A stretch of 64,000 nucleotides of DNA, taken from Gracilibacillus lacisalsi DSM 19029. GTDB taxonomy: Bacteria; Bacillota; Bacilli; Bacillales; Amphibacillaceae. The notes below the pieces were generated by a model, which saw nothing but the letters and a program-made list of their open reading frames with translations, had not been told where the DNA came from and made no database searches. Numbering within the stretch: the stretch's first letter is position 1; each line of letters opens with the position of its first letter. Below are positions 44,592-52,891 of this stretch, piece after piece. Where the stretch lies: the NCBI RefSeq assembly GCF_000377765.1, contig NZ_KB898670.1, positions 1 through 64,000 on the forward strand, read 5' to 3'. The position numbers were made by a program, and so were the translations under genes.

Positions 44592-45962
44592 TTAAAATTT
44601 CGCTTGATATCGATCTAATTCCCATTCTGTAACGGCTATACGATAACTATCCCACTCATCTTGTTTCAATGATAAGTATTCATTTAACGCATAGTCACCA
44701 AGAACTTTTTTACCAATTTCACCCGTTTTTAATGCTTGAATGGACTCACCTAATGTTGTCGGTAAGTTTTCAATACCACGCTCTTCACGTTCTTCATCAC
44801 TCATGCTAAAGATATCATCTACTGTTTCTGTAGGTGCTTGTAATGATTTTTCTACACCATCGATACCAGCCGCTGCAATACTAGCATAAGCGTAGTAAGG
44901 GTTAGCGCTTGGATCTGGACAACGAATTTCAACACGAGTTCCCGCGCCACGCGTAGCTGGAATACGAACTAATGCAGAACGGTTAGACGCAGACCATGCG
45001 ATATAACAAGGTGCTTCATAACCTGGTACTAGACGTTTATAAGAGTTTACTAACGGATTTGTAAATGCAACAAATGATGGTACGTGATGTAACAAACCAG
45101 CGATAAATGAATAGGCTGTTTCAGATAACTCACGAGAATCAGACTCATCATAAAAAGCATTCTTCCCTGCTTTCTCATCGAATAGCGACATGTTCACGTG
45201 CATGCCGTTACCATTTTCACCAAATACCGGTTTTGGCATGAATGTAGCGCGTAGACCGAATTGCTGTGCTACAGTTTTTACAACCCATTTAAATGTAGTA
45301 GCATTATCTGCAGTTGTCAGTGCATCATCGAATTTAAAGTTAATTTCGTGTTGCCCTTGCGCCACTTCATGGTGAGAAGCTTCAATGGTAAAGCCCATCT
45401 TTTTCAAAGTTTTATAGATTTCCAAACGAACACGTTCACCTAAATCGTATGGAGCTGGTTCGAAATAGCCACCTTGGTCATGTACTTGTTGAGTTGGCTG
45501 TCCTTTTTCATCTGCTTCAAATAAAAAGAACTCTAATTCTGGACCTACATTAACCGAAAAGCCTTTTTCTTTAGCGTCATCTATTGTTTTTTTTAGAATA
45601 TTTCGCGGATCTCCTTCGAACAAAGAACCATCAGGATTTGTGACACTGCATAAAAAACGTGCTTCTGAGTAATCTGGTTCTTCTGTCCACGGTAATACTG
45701 CGAATGAGTTTAGATCTGGTAATAGGTATAAGTCTGATTTATTAATCGGTGTAAACCCTGTAATAGATGAACCGTCGAACATCGTTTTTCCTTCGACAAC
45801 ATCATCTAATTGTTCTGCTGTTACCGTCACCTGTTTTAATGTTCCTTCGATATCAACAAATTGTAAATGTAGTAATTCTACATGTTTTGTTTTGATTTCT
45901 TCTTTAATCGTTTCTAGTTGCGAGACAGTGTCCACTGTTTTCTCTGGAGCAATTGTTGCCAT
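44592..45962 (-). CDS. glnA: Glutamine synthetase, type I
   Basis: 456 residues, slightly longer than B. subtilis GlnA (444) because of a N-terminal extension of about 15 residues. Motifs: the FDGSSITGF loop, the PELEFF metal-site segment, NGNGMHVNMSL, and YEAPCYIAWSASNRSALVRIP. It makes glutamine from glutamate, ammonia and ATP. GGGGAAATGAAAA before the ATG. No glnR is adjacent, unlike in B. subtilis; two GlnR/TnrA boxes lie upstream. Confidence 0.96.
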   Translation of the reverse strand: MATIAPEKTVDTVSQLETIKEEIKTKHVELLHLQFVDIEGTLKQVTVTAEQLDDVVEGKTMFDGSSITGFTPINKSDLYLLPDLNSFAVLPWTEEPDYSEARFLCSVTNPDGSLFEGDPRNILKKTIDDAKEKGFSVNVGPELEFFLFEADEKGQPTQQVHDQGGYFEPAPYDLGERVRLEIYKTLKKMGFTIEASHHEVAQGQHEINFKFDDALTTADNATTFKWVVKTVAQQFGLRATFMPKPVFGENGNGMHVNMSLFDEKAGKNAFYDESDSRELSETAYSFIAGLLHHVPSFVAFTNPLVNSYKRLVPGYEAPCYIAWSASNRSALVRIPATRGAGTRVEIRCPDPSANPYYAYASIAAAGIDGVEKSLQAPTETVDDIFSMSDEEREERGIENLPTTLGESIQALKTGEIGKKVLGDYALNEYLSLKQDEWDSYRIAVTEWELDRYQAKF

Positions 45963-45982
45963 TTTTCATTTCCCCTTTTCCA

Positions 45983-45999
45983 TGTAACTTTATTTAACA
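45983..45999 (-). promoter_or_regulatory. GlnR/TnrA box 1 upstream of glnA
   Basis: On the minus strand TGTTA-N7-TTACA, an exact match to TGTNAN7TNACA, 21-37 bases before the glnA ATG. So close to the start codon it would act as a repressor site on the early transcript or promoter. Confidence 0.75.
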
Positions 46000-46051
46000 T
46001 CTTTTGTTATTAACAATCCTACAATAGACCGAAATAAATCGTCATGACTTT

Positions 46052-46068
46052 TGTAAGAAAATCTGACA
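46052..46068 (-). promoter_or_regulatory. GlnR/TnrA box 2 upstream of glnA
   Basis: On the minus strand TGTCA-N7-TTACA, exact consensus, 69 bases upstream of box 1. Two exact boxes in 90 bases argue strongly for nitrogen control by GlnR and/or TnrA. Confidence 0.75.
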
Positions 46069-46222
46069 AACTTTTTTTGATGTTTTGAAAGTATTAAATG
46101 CTTCTAATCACTGGCAAATCGCCTATCATGACCTTTGTACGATAGCTTAATTTTTTTTGCAGAAAATTATATTATGTAAAGTGTAGCTGTATACGTATTA
46201 CAAAACATAGATAATGGTTACA

Positions 46223-46257
46223 GAAAAAAACCGGTTCCTTTTTTAGGAGACCGGATT
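46223..46257 (-). terminator. Terminator of the PC4-like gene
   Basis: ACCGGT-containing stem with partner ACCGG, loop rich in T/A, and seven Ts on the minus strand, 6 bases after the stop. Confidence 0.75.
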
Positions 46258-46263
46258 AAACAA

Positions 46264-46479
46264 TCATTGCTCTTTCACAAATAATTTTAAAGCTTGCCAT
46301 TCCTCTGATGTCAGAGTTATGCCTTTGCCCATTTTTTCATGATCTGGCGACCAATCACGAATATCATACTTTGGTTCACGATCATTCCAACTGATAAGAT
46401 TAACTTCTTTTCGCCATCCTTTTGGTGATTCTGAAAGAACAGCGACTTCTTCTATAATCTCATATTTAATACCTGCCAA
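46264..46479 (-). CDS. YdbC/PC4-like single-stranded DNA-binding protein
   Basis: 71 residues beginning MAGIKYEIIEEVAVLSESPK, with WRKEVNLISWNDREPKYDIR and WSPDHEKMGKGITLTSEEW. This is the bacterial PC4 (YdbC) family: a small beta-sheet dimer that binds single-stranded DNA or RNA. I chose TTG at 46479 because GGGGG is 7 bases upstream; an ATG at 46503 lacks a ribosome site. Monocistronic. A role in replication or transcription is inferred from structure of relatives. Confidence 0.82.
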   Translation of the reverse strand: MAGIKYEIIEEVAVLSESPKGWRKEVNLISWNDREPKYDIRDWSPDHEKMGKGITLTSEEWQALKLFVKEQ

Positions 46480-46551
46480 TTTAAGACCCCCTATTAAATT
46501 CATTTGCTTCTAATGATAATTTTAATAGAAGATACAGGGAAAAACAATTTA

Positions 46552-47712
46552 TCATGCTCTCCGATTAAGATAGAAAAATAGAAACAGAATCAATCCTACA
46601 AAAACAGCTAACATAATAAACATATTGGTAAAGCCCATTAGACTAACAACTATACCGAGGATATAAGAGCCTAATGCGATCCCTAAATCATATAAAGTAT
46701 AAAAGGTTGCTGTTGCATGTCCAGTACGATGTTGCTTCACCCTAGAGACAGCTATCGTTAAGAAAAACGGCAACAATGAGCCATAACCGACGCCAATTAT
46801 AGCAGCAGCAATCAAAAACGTTACCGCTTGATTAGAAAAGCTTAGCATGAATAACCCTAAAGAAAATAAAACCATACAAGGAATAATGACTGGCTTTGGT
46901 CCTCGAAGATCGAACTGTTTCCCTAAAAATGGTCTTGATAAAAGCATCGTTACTGCAAACACAACAAAGAAGTAATTGGATACATGATCTAATTCACGTG
47001 CATTACCATAAACAGATATAAAGGAAACAATGCTTGCATAAGCAAAAGCAATCAATAAGCCAATAAAGGAAATAGAGACTGCTTCTTTTTCAAGTAATTC
47101 TTTCAACTTAAATGATGATGTTCCTTTTGGCTGATCGGTAGGTTTTACCTCATTCGCTTGAACGAACAAGCTAGAGATCACACTTAAAACCGTAAACAGG
47201 TTAAGCATAAGAAATAAGTTATGATACGAAGTAAATTGGATTACGGTAAGACCTATAAAGGGACCAAAAACAACCGCTAAATTCATTGCCATTGTAAAGT
47301 ATCCAAGTCCTTCTCCACGCCTTTTGGCTGGTACAATATCTGCAGCAATTGCGGATGTTACGGTTGTAACAATTGCAAATGATAATCCGTGAATAAAACG
47401 AAGTATCAGCATTGTCATAAAAGTGTCTACAAATAAATAAAAAATCATCGTTATCGCAAATAGAATACTACTGATTAATAACATTTTGCGTTTGCCAAAT
47501 ATATCGAGAATGGTACCTGAAAATGGTCTTAACAATATCGCAGCCAACAGCATGGCAGTGACAACGAGACCACCTTGCGCTTCCGTAGCTCCCCACTTAT
47601 CAATCACATACAATGGTAATGTGGTTAGTAACGTATAAAATGTAATAAAAATAAACAGATTCACTGCCGCTATACTTATAAAATTCTTCGTCCATATTTT
47701 TGGTTGGGACAT
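46552..47712 (-). CDS. MFS efflux transporter under MarR control
   Basis: 386 residues, 12 helices, drug:proton antiporter type. GTILDIFGKRKML is the loop 2-3 motif, and GLGYFTMAMNLAVVFGPFIGL is like the antiporter motif C. It starts 2 bases after the marR stop, so the two are one operon. A short acidic loop splits the two halves near 190-200. Probably exports a toxic compound sensed by the MarR protein. Confidence 0.87.
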   Translation of the reverse strand: MSQPKIWTKNFISIAAVNLFIFITFYTLLTTLPLYVIDKWGATEAQGGLVVTAMLLAAILLRPFSGTILDIFGKRKMLLISSILFAITMIFYLFVDTFMTMLILRFIHGLSFAIVTTVTSAIAADIVPAKRRGEGLGYFTMAMNLAVVFGPFIGLTVIQFTSYHNLFLMLNLFTVLSVISSLFVQANEVKPTDQPKGTSSFKLKELLEKEAVSISFIGLLIAFAYASIVSFISVYGNARELDHVSNYFFVVFAVTMLLSRPFLGKQFDLRGPKPVIIPCMVLFSLGLFMLSFSNQAVTFLIAAAIIGVGYGSLLPFFLTIAVSRVKQHRTGHATATFYTLYDLGIALGSYILGIVVSLMGFTNMFIMLAVFVGLILFLFFYLNRRA

Positions 47713-47714
47713 AC

Positions 47715-48131
47715 TTATTCATCTCTTTCTATTGATAGTTTTTCTAGAAGGTGTTGTAGAGTAAGTTTTTCCTGTTCTGTTAATGGTCCCAAAAATAATT
47801 CTTCTGTTTGTTTCACTGCTTGAATAATTTCCGGATAGGTTGATGTTGCTTTCTCCGTTAATGTGACAATCCGTTCTCGTTTGTCGGTTCCGATTTTCCG
47901 CTCAACCCAACCGCTTTGCTCCATCCTTACTAATGTTCTCGTGATGGTTGGAGCTTCGACCTTTAAATATTGCCATATTTCAGTCTGTGTCATCTTCCCC
48001 TTTTGATATAAGGTATATAGAATTGTCCATTGAGAATGATACAGTCCAAACTGTTTTAACGTTATGTTTAATTCATTTTGAAACATTCGCAGTTTTTGAT
48101 GATATAAGTGCAACAAACGACTCGTATCCAT
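47715..48131 (-). CDS. MarR family transcriptional regulator
   Basis: 138 residues, winged helix. Recognition region KMTQTEIWQYLKVEAPTITRTLVRMEQSGWVERKIGTDKRERIV, with the wing DKRERIV. AGAAGGGAG before the ATG. A 20-bp perfect palindrome lies 20 bases upstream, so it should repress itself and the MFS pump and let go when a ligand binds. No cysteine pattern of the OhrR type. Confidence 0.92.
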   Translation of the reverse strand: MDTSRLLHLYHQKLRMFQNELNITLKQFGLYHSQWTILYTLYQKGKMTQTEIWQYLKVEAPTITRTLVRMEQSGWVERKIGTDKRERIVTLTEKATSTYPEIIQAVKQTEELFLGPLTEQEKLTLQHLLEKLSIERDE

Positions 48132-48150
48132 GTTCTTACTCCCTTCTATT

Positions 48151-48170
48151 TTATTTACCTAGGTAAATAA
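48151..48170. promoter_or_regulatory. MarR operator
   Basis: TTATTTACCT followed directly by its complement AGGTAAATAA: a perfect 20-bp palindrome 20-39 bases before the marR ATG. Size and place fit a MarR dimer site. Confidence 0.8.
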
Positions 48171-48207
48171 ATAACTTTACAAGTATAAGATATAACTGAT
48201 AAAAAGT

Positions 48208-48240
48208 AAAGAAGCAGCCAGTAATAACTGACTACTTCTT
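48208..48240 (-). terminator. Terminator of the symporter operon
   Basis: AAGAAGCAGCCAGT (48209-48222) pairs with ACTGACTACTTCTT (48227-48240) with two G-U pairs; TTTACTTTTT follows on the minus strand. It overlaps the last codons of the symporter gene. Confidence 0.65.
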
Positions 48241-49701
48241 GCTTTTCATTCGTTCTTTTACATATTCAATAAATTCATTTGCTTTTTGTTCGGGTGGTTG
48301 TGTCATTAAACTAACTACTATAAATAAAGCTGTTGCAACCACAATTCCCCAGATACCAGATTTCAAACTGAGTAATAATCCGCCAGTTGCCTCTATATAA
48401 ATCACCAAAATACTACTAATGGTAACACTGACGATAACTCCAGCTGCTGTACCTCTTTTCCAAAAGAAAGTCCCGATGATCGCCGGAACAACCACAATTA
48501 ATCCGGCAGATGAAGCAACTGAAAGAACAGCAATTAAATCAAGCTCCAATTGAGCAAATAAAAAGGCTAATACAGCAATTACCGGAATAACGATTTTACC
48601 GATTAATAATTGCTTACGATCGTCTGCGTCCCCCTTCACATTACGATATACGTCTCGTGAAAATAAAGATGATAATGTTAGTAAAATCGAATCAATGGTT
48701 GAAATTGCAGCAGCCATAATTCCAACCATTACGATCACACCTAAAATCGGTGGAACGACTTCAGAAGATAACAACATCGGAGTCGCTAAATCCGCATTTT
48801 CTAAACCAGGGAATAGAATAGATGCTGAGAAGCCCCAGACAACAGACACAACCGTATATATAAGTCCAAATACTAAAAATCCCATTAACATATGACGCAT
48901 ACTTTTTAAAGAAGCTGGCATAAACAATCGCTGACTTACTTGTGGGTTGGAAATACTAAAGAAAAACCACGGTATCGTTAAACCTAAAAACGTCCAAAAA
49001 TTAAAAAAACCATTGCCCGGAACGGCTAATGCTTGTGGATCATTTGCTTCAATTGATGCAAAAAATCCACTCACACCACCTAAACTATTGACAATTAGAA
49101 TGACGACAATAGTAGAAGTAATAATCATGATTAATGATTGTAAGGAATCGGTCCATGCCACCGATCGAATCCCCGCAATATAAGAAAAGATCAGTGCTAA
49201 TACCGTTGCAATAATAACACCTGTAGTATAAGGGATCGCATCATTCGTCACACCTTGCAGCAAATAGCCGATTCCTGTTAACTGAACAGCGCTGTATGGA
49301 ATTAAAAATAAACAACTAGCAATCGCCGAAACGATAGCTACCCATCTATTCTGATAACGGTCACCTAACATTTCGGATGGTGTTACATAGCCATACTTAT
49401 TACCTACTAGCCAAAAGCGTGGACCGAATATAGCAACAAGGGAAACCCCCATAAAATAAATAATTTCAAACCCTAAGGCACCGACACCACCATTGTAAGT
49501 GAGGCCTGCCAGTCCTACTAACATAAAAGCACTATAAGTCGTAGCACTATAACTTAAAGCTGATACAAAACCATTTAATTTTCGTTCTCCTAAAAAGTAT
49601 CCAGACATACTGTTTTGTCTGCCATTTCTTGATAAATAAGCAATGACAATAGCAATCACCACATAAATAGTAATCGTTGACCAAACCAATGTTGTGCTCA
49701 T
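48232..49701 (-). CDS. Sodium:solute symporter family transporter (YhjB-like)
   Basis: 489 residues, about 13 helices, SSF fold. LSYSATTYSAFMLVGLAGLTYNGG is the TM1-2 region, the sodium-site Ser-Thr stretch is AAAISTIDSILLTLSSLFSRDVYR. Substrate is unclear (proline, pantothenate, carboxylates all occur). Its start overlaps the stop of the small membrane protein by 4 bases (ATGA), an arrangement like B. subtilis yhjC-yhjB, so both are probably parts of one carrier. Confidence 0.88.
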   Translation of the reverse strand: MSTTLVWSTITIYVVIAIVIAYLSRNGRQNSMSGYFLGERKLNGFVSALSYSATTYSAFMLVGLAGLTYNGGVGALGFEIIYFMGVSLVAIFGPRFWLVGNKYGYVTPSEMLGDRYQNRWVAIVSAIASCLFLIPYSAVQLTGIGYLLQGVTNDAIPYTTGVIIATVLALIFSYIAGIRSVAWTDSLQSLIMIITSTIVVILIVNSLGGVSGFFASIEANDPQALAVPGNGFFNFWTFLGLTIPWFFFSISNPQVSQRLFMPASLKSMRHMLMGFLVFGLIYTVVSVVWGFSASILFPGLENADLATPMLLSSEVVPPILGVIVMVGIMAAAISTIDSILLTLSSLFSRDVYRNVKGDADDRKQLLIGKIVIPVIAVLAFLFAQLELDLIAVLSVASSAGLIVVVPAIIGTFFWKRGTAAGVIVSVTISSILVIYIEATGGLLLSLKSGIWGIVVATALFIVVSLMTQPPEQKANEFIEYVKERMKSKK

Positions 49702-49886
49702 TCCTCGTCACTCCAATCCGTCGTTAAGAAGTAATTCGCCAAAATGGTGATAACTGCTAAGATTGACCAAACTAAAAAGCTGCCATACCATTTCGTGACA
49801 TCACTGAGGAATGTGTAAGGAATCACATAACCAAGAATAACAACAAGCAAAATAATAAGTCCCCAAAACTTCTCTTTTTGATTCAC
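49698..49886 (-). CDS. Small membrane partner of the symporter (DUF3311/YhjC-like)
   Basis: 62 residues with two helices (about 6-24 and 32-52) and an acidic DWSDEE end that overlaps the symporter start. Proteins of this size always sit directly before SSF symporters in Bacilli and are thought to be accessory subunits. The GTG at 49886 follows AGGTGAG; a GTG at 49895 is the alternative. Confidence 0.72.
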   Translation of the reverse strand: MNQKEKFWGLIILLVVILGYVIPYTFLSDVTKWYGSFLVWSILAVITILANYFLTTDWSDEE

Positions 49887-50013
49887 TTCTCTCACCTATC
49901 CTTTCGTGTCATGATTCTTATTATACAGATAATCATACATGTGTAAAGACACCTGTTAAAAATTTTCTTTCTTATAAAGAGCGGCTATGATCAATGTTAA
50001 GCACCACAATAAG
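49887..50013. other. First part of a ~670-base spacer with dispersed repeats
   Basis: The region 49887-50559 has no credible gene. It holds promoter DNA for the symporter operon, a terminator-like hairpin, two structured repeat blocks and the terminator of the next gene. An open frame at 50075-50398 lies within repeat sequence and is not supported. Confidence 0.45.
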
Positions 50014-50038
50014 AAAAACCGGGAAAAGCCCACCCGGT
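50014..50038 (-). terminator. Orphan terminator-like hairpin
   Basis: ACCGGG (50018-50023) and CCCGGT (50033-50038), 9-base loop, five Ts after it on the minus strand. It is ~500 bases beyond the nearest upstream stop, so it may mark the end of a longer repeat transcript or protect the symporter operon. Confidence 0.5.
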
Positions 50039-50097
50039 CCTTTTCATTGACCAACAAAATATAAAGTAGTTATTTTGAGATGGATATTGGGCGTAAC

Positions 50098-50205
50098 AAC
50101 CGCTACGGCTTGCCCACTTCGCTTTCCGTGGGGCGTTTCTTCAGCTAACTTTTGTAAAGAAGATCACGCTGATCCCACAGGAGTCGAAACGGACGCCTAC
50201 GCTAA
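50098..50205. repeat. Dispersed structured repeat, left block, copy A
   Basis: Opens ACCGCTACGGC and closes CGCCTACGCTA, with the inner phrase CGCTTTCCGTGGGGCG and TCCCACAGGAGTCG. Same order as the left block at 32499-32630 but with divergent arms. Confidence 0.6.
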
Positions 50206-50310
50206 TTCATGCTCTACAATGAATGTACTCGCTGACATTTCAATTTTATTACACAGGTTAAGAAAGCTCGAGAAGTTAGCAGTCACAATCGTTGTAGAAC
50301 AGTTTCATAG

Positions 50311-50441
50311 CGGAGGCCGTCCACTTCCACTCCTACGGGATGATTTTCGACTAAGATCCACTTTGGTCAGCGCTCTTTGCTTACCAAAGTTAGCTTAGGC
50401 GAAAATCCCGTGGAAAGGGAAGCGGACAGCCGCAGCGATGG
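50311..50441. repeat. Dispersed structured repeat, right block, copy A
   Basis: Opens GGCCGTCCACTTCCACTCC and closes AAAGGGAAGCGGACAGCC. Compared with the 32.8-kb copy the base pair CCC/GGG has become TCC/GGA on both sides, i.e. paired changes that keep the stem. An inner hairpin CACTTTGG / CCAAAGT is also kept in place. Confidence 0.75.
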
Positions 50442-50522
50442 GTTTCCTATACAAGCTATTTCAAAATGGCTACTCTGCTTACAAATGCGTTGATACCGCG
50501 GATTATAGCTTTCCTATATTAT

Positions 50523-50552
50523 AAAAAACACGACCAGCCTCAGAGCTGATCG
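50523..50552 (-). terminator. Terminator of the second BCCT gene
   Basis: CGACCAGC (50531-50538) and GCTGATCG (50545-50552) pair with one G-U; six Ts follow on the minus strand. It lies 8 bases after the stop. Confidence 0.8.
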
Positions 50553-50559
50553 CAACTTT

Positions 50560-52188
50560 TTAATCTTCTGGTGGATCTGGATTTTGGTCTTTTAATACTT
50601 CTAACGGGGAACGTTTTTTCTTTTTCTTTTTCCAACGTTTAATATAAATGGTTGGTGATTCATAATCATCGGATGCGGTAATATCACGATTCGATGCTCG
50701 CATAAATGACCATGCTAATAAGAACATAATGAAAATTAATGGAAAACCTCCCACAATACTAGCTGTCTGCAAAGTATCCAAACCACCAAGGAACATTAAT
50801 GTAAGTGGCATAATACATAATGTAAATGCCCAGAATAGTCGGTTCCATCTCAGTGGTTCATTTTCTACTTCTTTTTGTGCAACAGATGCTAAGATAAACG
50901 AAGATGAATCAAACGTCGTTGCTAGAAAAATGATTGCAAGAATTGTAAAGGCTGCAACCATTAATCCTGGAAGCGGAAGTTGGCCAATAATCGCGATAAT
51001 TGTTGCTGGTGCACCAAAGTCATTAATATAACTCATTGCGTCAAATTGTCCTGTTAACTGTAAATGCAAGCCAAAGTTGCCCATGATCCCGAAGAAAAGT
51101 ACACAACCTAACGTGCCGTATACCATCGTACCAAATATCATCTCACGGATCGTACGCCCTCTCGAGATACGGGCCACAAACAATCCAACAAACGGTGCAT
51201 ATACTAGCCACCATGCCCAATAAAAGACAGTCCATGCTTCTGGGAAACCAGATTCAGTGAACTCATCCAAATTTCCGAACGGTTCTACCCATGTTGCCAT
51301 TTTAAAGAAGTTATCTAACAAAATCCCTAAAGAGTTGAAGGTTGTCTCCACAATGAAACGGGTAGGACCAAGTACGAGAATAAAGGCTAGAATAAAAAGT
51401 GCTAGCCATAAGTTAATATCACTTAACAGCTTAATACCTTTCCGTAGACCAGAGTAGGCACTTACCGCAAAAATGGTCGTACAGACAAGCATGATAACTG
51501 CTTGTAACCATAAGGTAACAGGCCAGCCTGTCAAATAGTGAACTCCTTCTGCAATCATTGGAGTTCCCAAAGCTAGTGTAGTTCCTGCTCCACCTAACAA
51601 TCCAAAAATAAAGAAAATATCGATAATTTTCCCTAATGGTCCATCTACCAAACCGCCTAAAACTGGTCTTACTGCTTCACTTACTTTTAATACAGGTTTC
51701 TTACGAACATAGAAAAAGTACGCGATTGGTAATGCCGGTAATGTATAAATCGCCCAAGCTATCGGTCCCCAGTGAAAAATACCATAGGCAGTCGCCCACT
51801 GAATTGCCTCCGTTGATTCTCCTGCCAAACCGAATGGAGGACCTTGATAGTAATATACCCATTCAATAACAGACCAGTACAAAATACTAGAACCAATACC
51901 TGCTGCAAATAACATTGCGGCCCATGAAAAAGAATTAAATTCAGGTTCTTGACCTTCATCTCCCAATTTCACGTGACCATTCTTACTAAATGCAACATAT
52001 AAAAGAAAAGCAAATATAATGAGACCCATCGCTAAATACAGCACACCAAAATTAGTGGTCATAAAAGTATTAGCCATACCAACAATTTCTTTTCCTTCTT
52101 CCGGAAATAAAACAAGCGGTAGTACTACTGCTAGTAACAGTAAAAATGCTCCAATAAATGTCGGCCAATCAATCAGTCGATGTCTCAT
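50560..52188 (-). CDS. BCCT family transporter (second subfamily)
   Basis: 542 residues, 12 helices. AAGIGSSILYWSVIEWVYYYQGPP and TVFYWAWWLVYAPFVGLFVARISRGRTIREM are BCCT signatures. The first glycine motif differs from the OpuD-like gene at 27 kb (GIGSSILYWSVIEW against GIGVGFVFWGVAEP), so it belongs to another branch and may carry choline, carnitine or ectoine. The tail is short and basic (WKKKKKKRSP) with no tetrad repeat. AGGAAGGTG before the ATG; own terminator. Confidence 0.9.
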   Translation of the reverse strand: MRHRLIDWPTFIGAFLLLLAVVLPLVLFPEEGKEIVGMANTFMTTNFGVLYLAMGLIIFAFLLYVAFSKNGHVKLGDEGQEPEFNSFSWAAMLFAAGIGSSILYWSVIEWVYYYQGPPFGLAGESTEAIQWATAYGIFHWGPIAWAIYTLPALPIAYFFYVRKKPVLKVSEAVRPVLGGLVDGPLGKIIDIFFIFGLLGGAGTTLALGTPMIAEGVHYLTGWPVTLWLQAVIMLVCTTIFAVSAYSGLRKGIKLLSDINLWLALFILAFILVLGPTRFIVETTFNSLGILLDNFFKMATWVEPFGNLDEFTESGFPEAWTVFYWAWWLVYAPFVGLFVARISRGRTIREMIFGTMVYGTLGCVLFFGIMGNFGLHLQLTGQFDAMSYINDFGAPATIIAIIGQLPLPGLMVAAFTILAIIFLATTFDSSSFILASVAQKEVENEPLRWNRLFWAFTLCIMPLTLMFLGGLDTLQTASIVGGFPLIFIMFLLAWSFMRASNRDITASDDYESPTIYIKRWKKKKKKRSPLEVLKDQNPDPPED

Positions 52189-52252
52189 TGTTTTTCACAC
52201 CTTCCTATTCGATATTATTTTTTAACTTTCCCATATTAGCCAAAAACAAACT

Positions 52253-52283
52253 AAAAAGAGGACAATTTTTTGATTGTCCTCTT
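52253..52283 (-). terminator. Terminator of the small membrane protein gene
   Basis: AAGAGGACAAT and ATTGTCCTCTT form a perfect 11-bp stem with a 6-base loop, followed by Ts on the minus strand, 2 bases after the stop. Confidence 0.85.
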
Positions 52284-52284
52284 C

Positions 52285-52470
52285 TTACTTTTTCTTATTT
52301 TTATTATGTTGATTCGATACATTTCTTCGAATATGGATGTTATACCACAGTAACGCAATTGCAATAATAAAAATAACAATAGCTGGAACATGAATAACAC
52401 CTGTTAAGTCTAATATCATCATCACAACTAATACCGTCAGCAATGGTATTCGAATTTTATTATAGTTCAT
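52285..52470 (-). CDS. Small two-helix membrane protein
   Basis: 61 residues starting MNYNKIRIPLLTVLVVMMIL; two helices (about 8-24 and 27-45) and a basic tail (NIHIRRNVSNQHNKNKKK). AAAGGGGGATGTC precedes the ATG at 52470. It has its own terminator, so it is expressed alone. No family recognised. Confidence 0.6.
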   Translation of the reverse strand: MNYNKIRIPLLTVLVVMMILDLTGVIHVPAIVIFIIAIALLWYNIHIRRNVSNQHNKNKKK

Positions 52471-52495
52471 GACATCCCCCTTTAAGTGCGTGTTC

Positions 52496-52518
52496 AAAAA
52501 GTTTAGAAGTAACTTTTT
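52496..52518 (-). terminator. Hairpin after the DUF59 gene, possible terminator
   Basis: AAAAAGTT and AACTTTTT, 7-base loop, 64 bases after the DUF59 stop on the minus strand. The T run is part of the stem. Confidence 0.45.
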
Positions 52519-52581
52519 AAACAAACTCTTTAACCGCTTTCATCCATTAATCCTACCATAAGTAGCGGGGAATTCATAATG

Positions 52582-52878
52582 TTAACCAAATAATTGCTTT
52601 TTGGCTTCTAAACTCATCTGTGAGGGATTCCATACAGGCTCCCATACTAATTCAACGGTAACATTCTCTATTTCATCTATTTGCAGTAATCGGTTTTTGA
52701 CACCATTTACAATACTATCATGCATAGGACATCCTGGTGTCGTTAATGTCATTTTTATAAAAACATCATTCGATTCAGCTATTTGAATGTCATAGACCAA
52801 CCCTAAATCAACAATATTTATTGCTAATTCCGGATCTATTACCTCATACAAAGCTTCTTCTATCACTTCACGATCCAT
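52582..52878 (-). CDS. DUF59/MIP18 family metal-sulfur cluster assembly factor
   Basis: 98 residues. YEVIDPELAINIVDLGLVYDI and TLTTPGCPMHDSIVNGV are the DUF59 signature, with the conserved Cys in TPGCP. Relatives (SufT, PaaD) help mature Fe-S proteins. I chose ATG at 52878, 8 bases after GAGGAG; the GTG 3 codons earlier overlaps the site. Last gene of the DUF2249 operon, 13 bases after the membrane protein, which suggests it serves a cluster protein of nitrogen-oxide metabolism. Confidence 0.87.
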   Translation of the reverse strand: MDREVIEEALYEVIDPELAINIVDLGLVYDIQIAESNDVFIKMTLTTPGCPMHDSIVNGVKNRLLQIDEIENVTVELVWEPVWNPSQMSLEAKKQLFG

Positions 52879-52891
52879 CGCTTCCACTCCT

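Noticed and set aside
50075-50398. 107-codon plus-strand frame in the 50-kb spacer
   Set aside because: Follows the dispersed repeat; no ribosome site and the frame is broken in the related copy.
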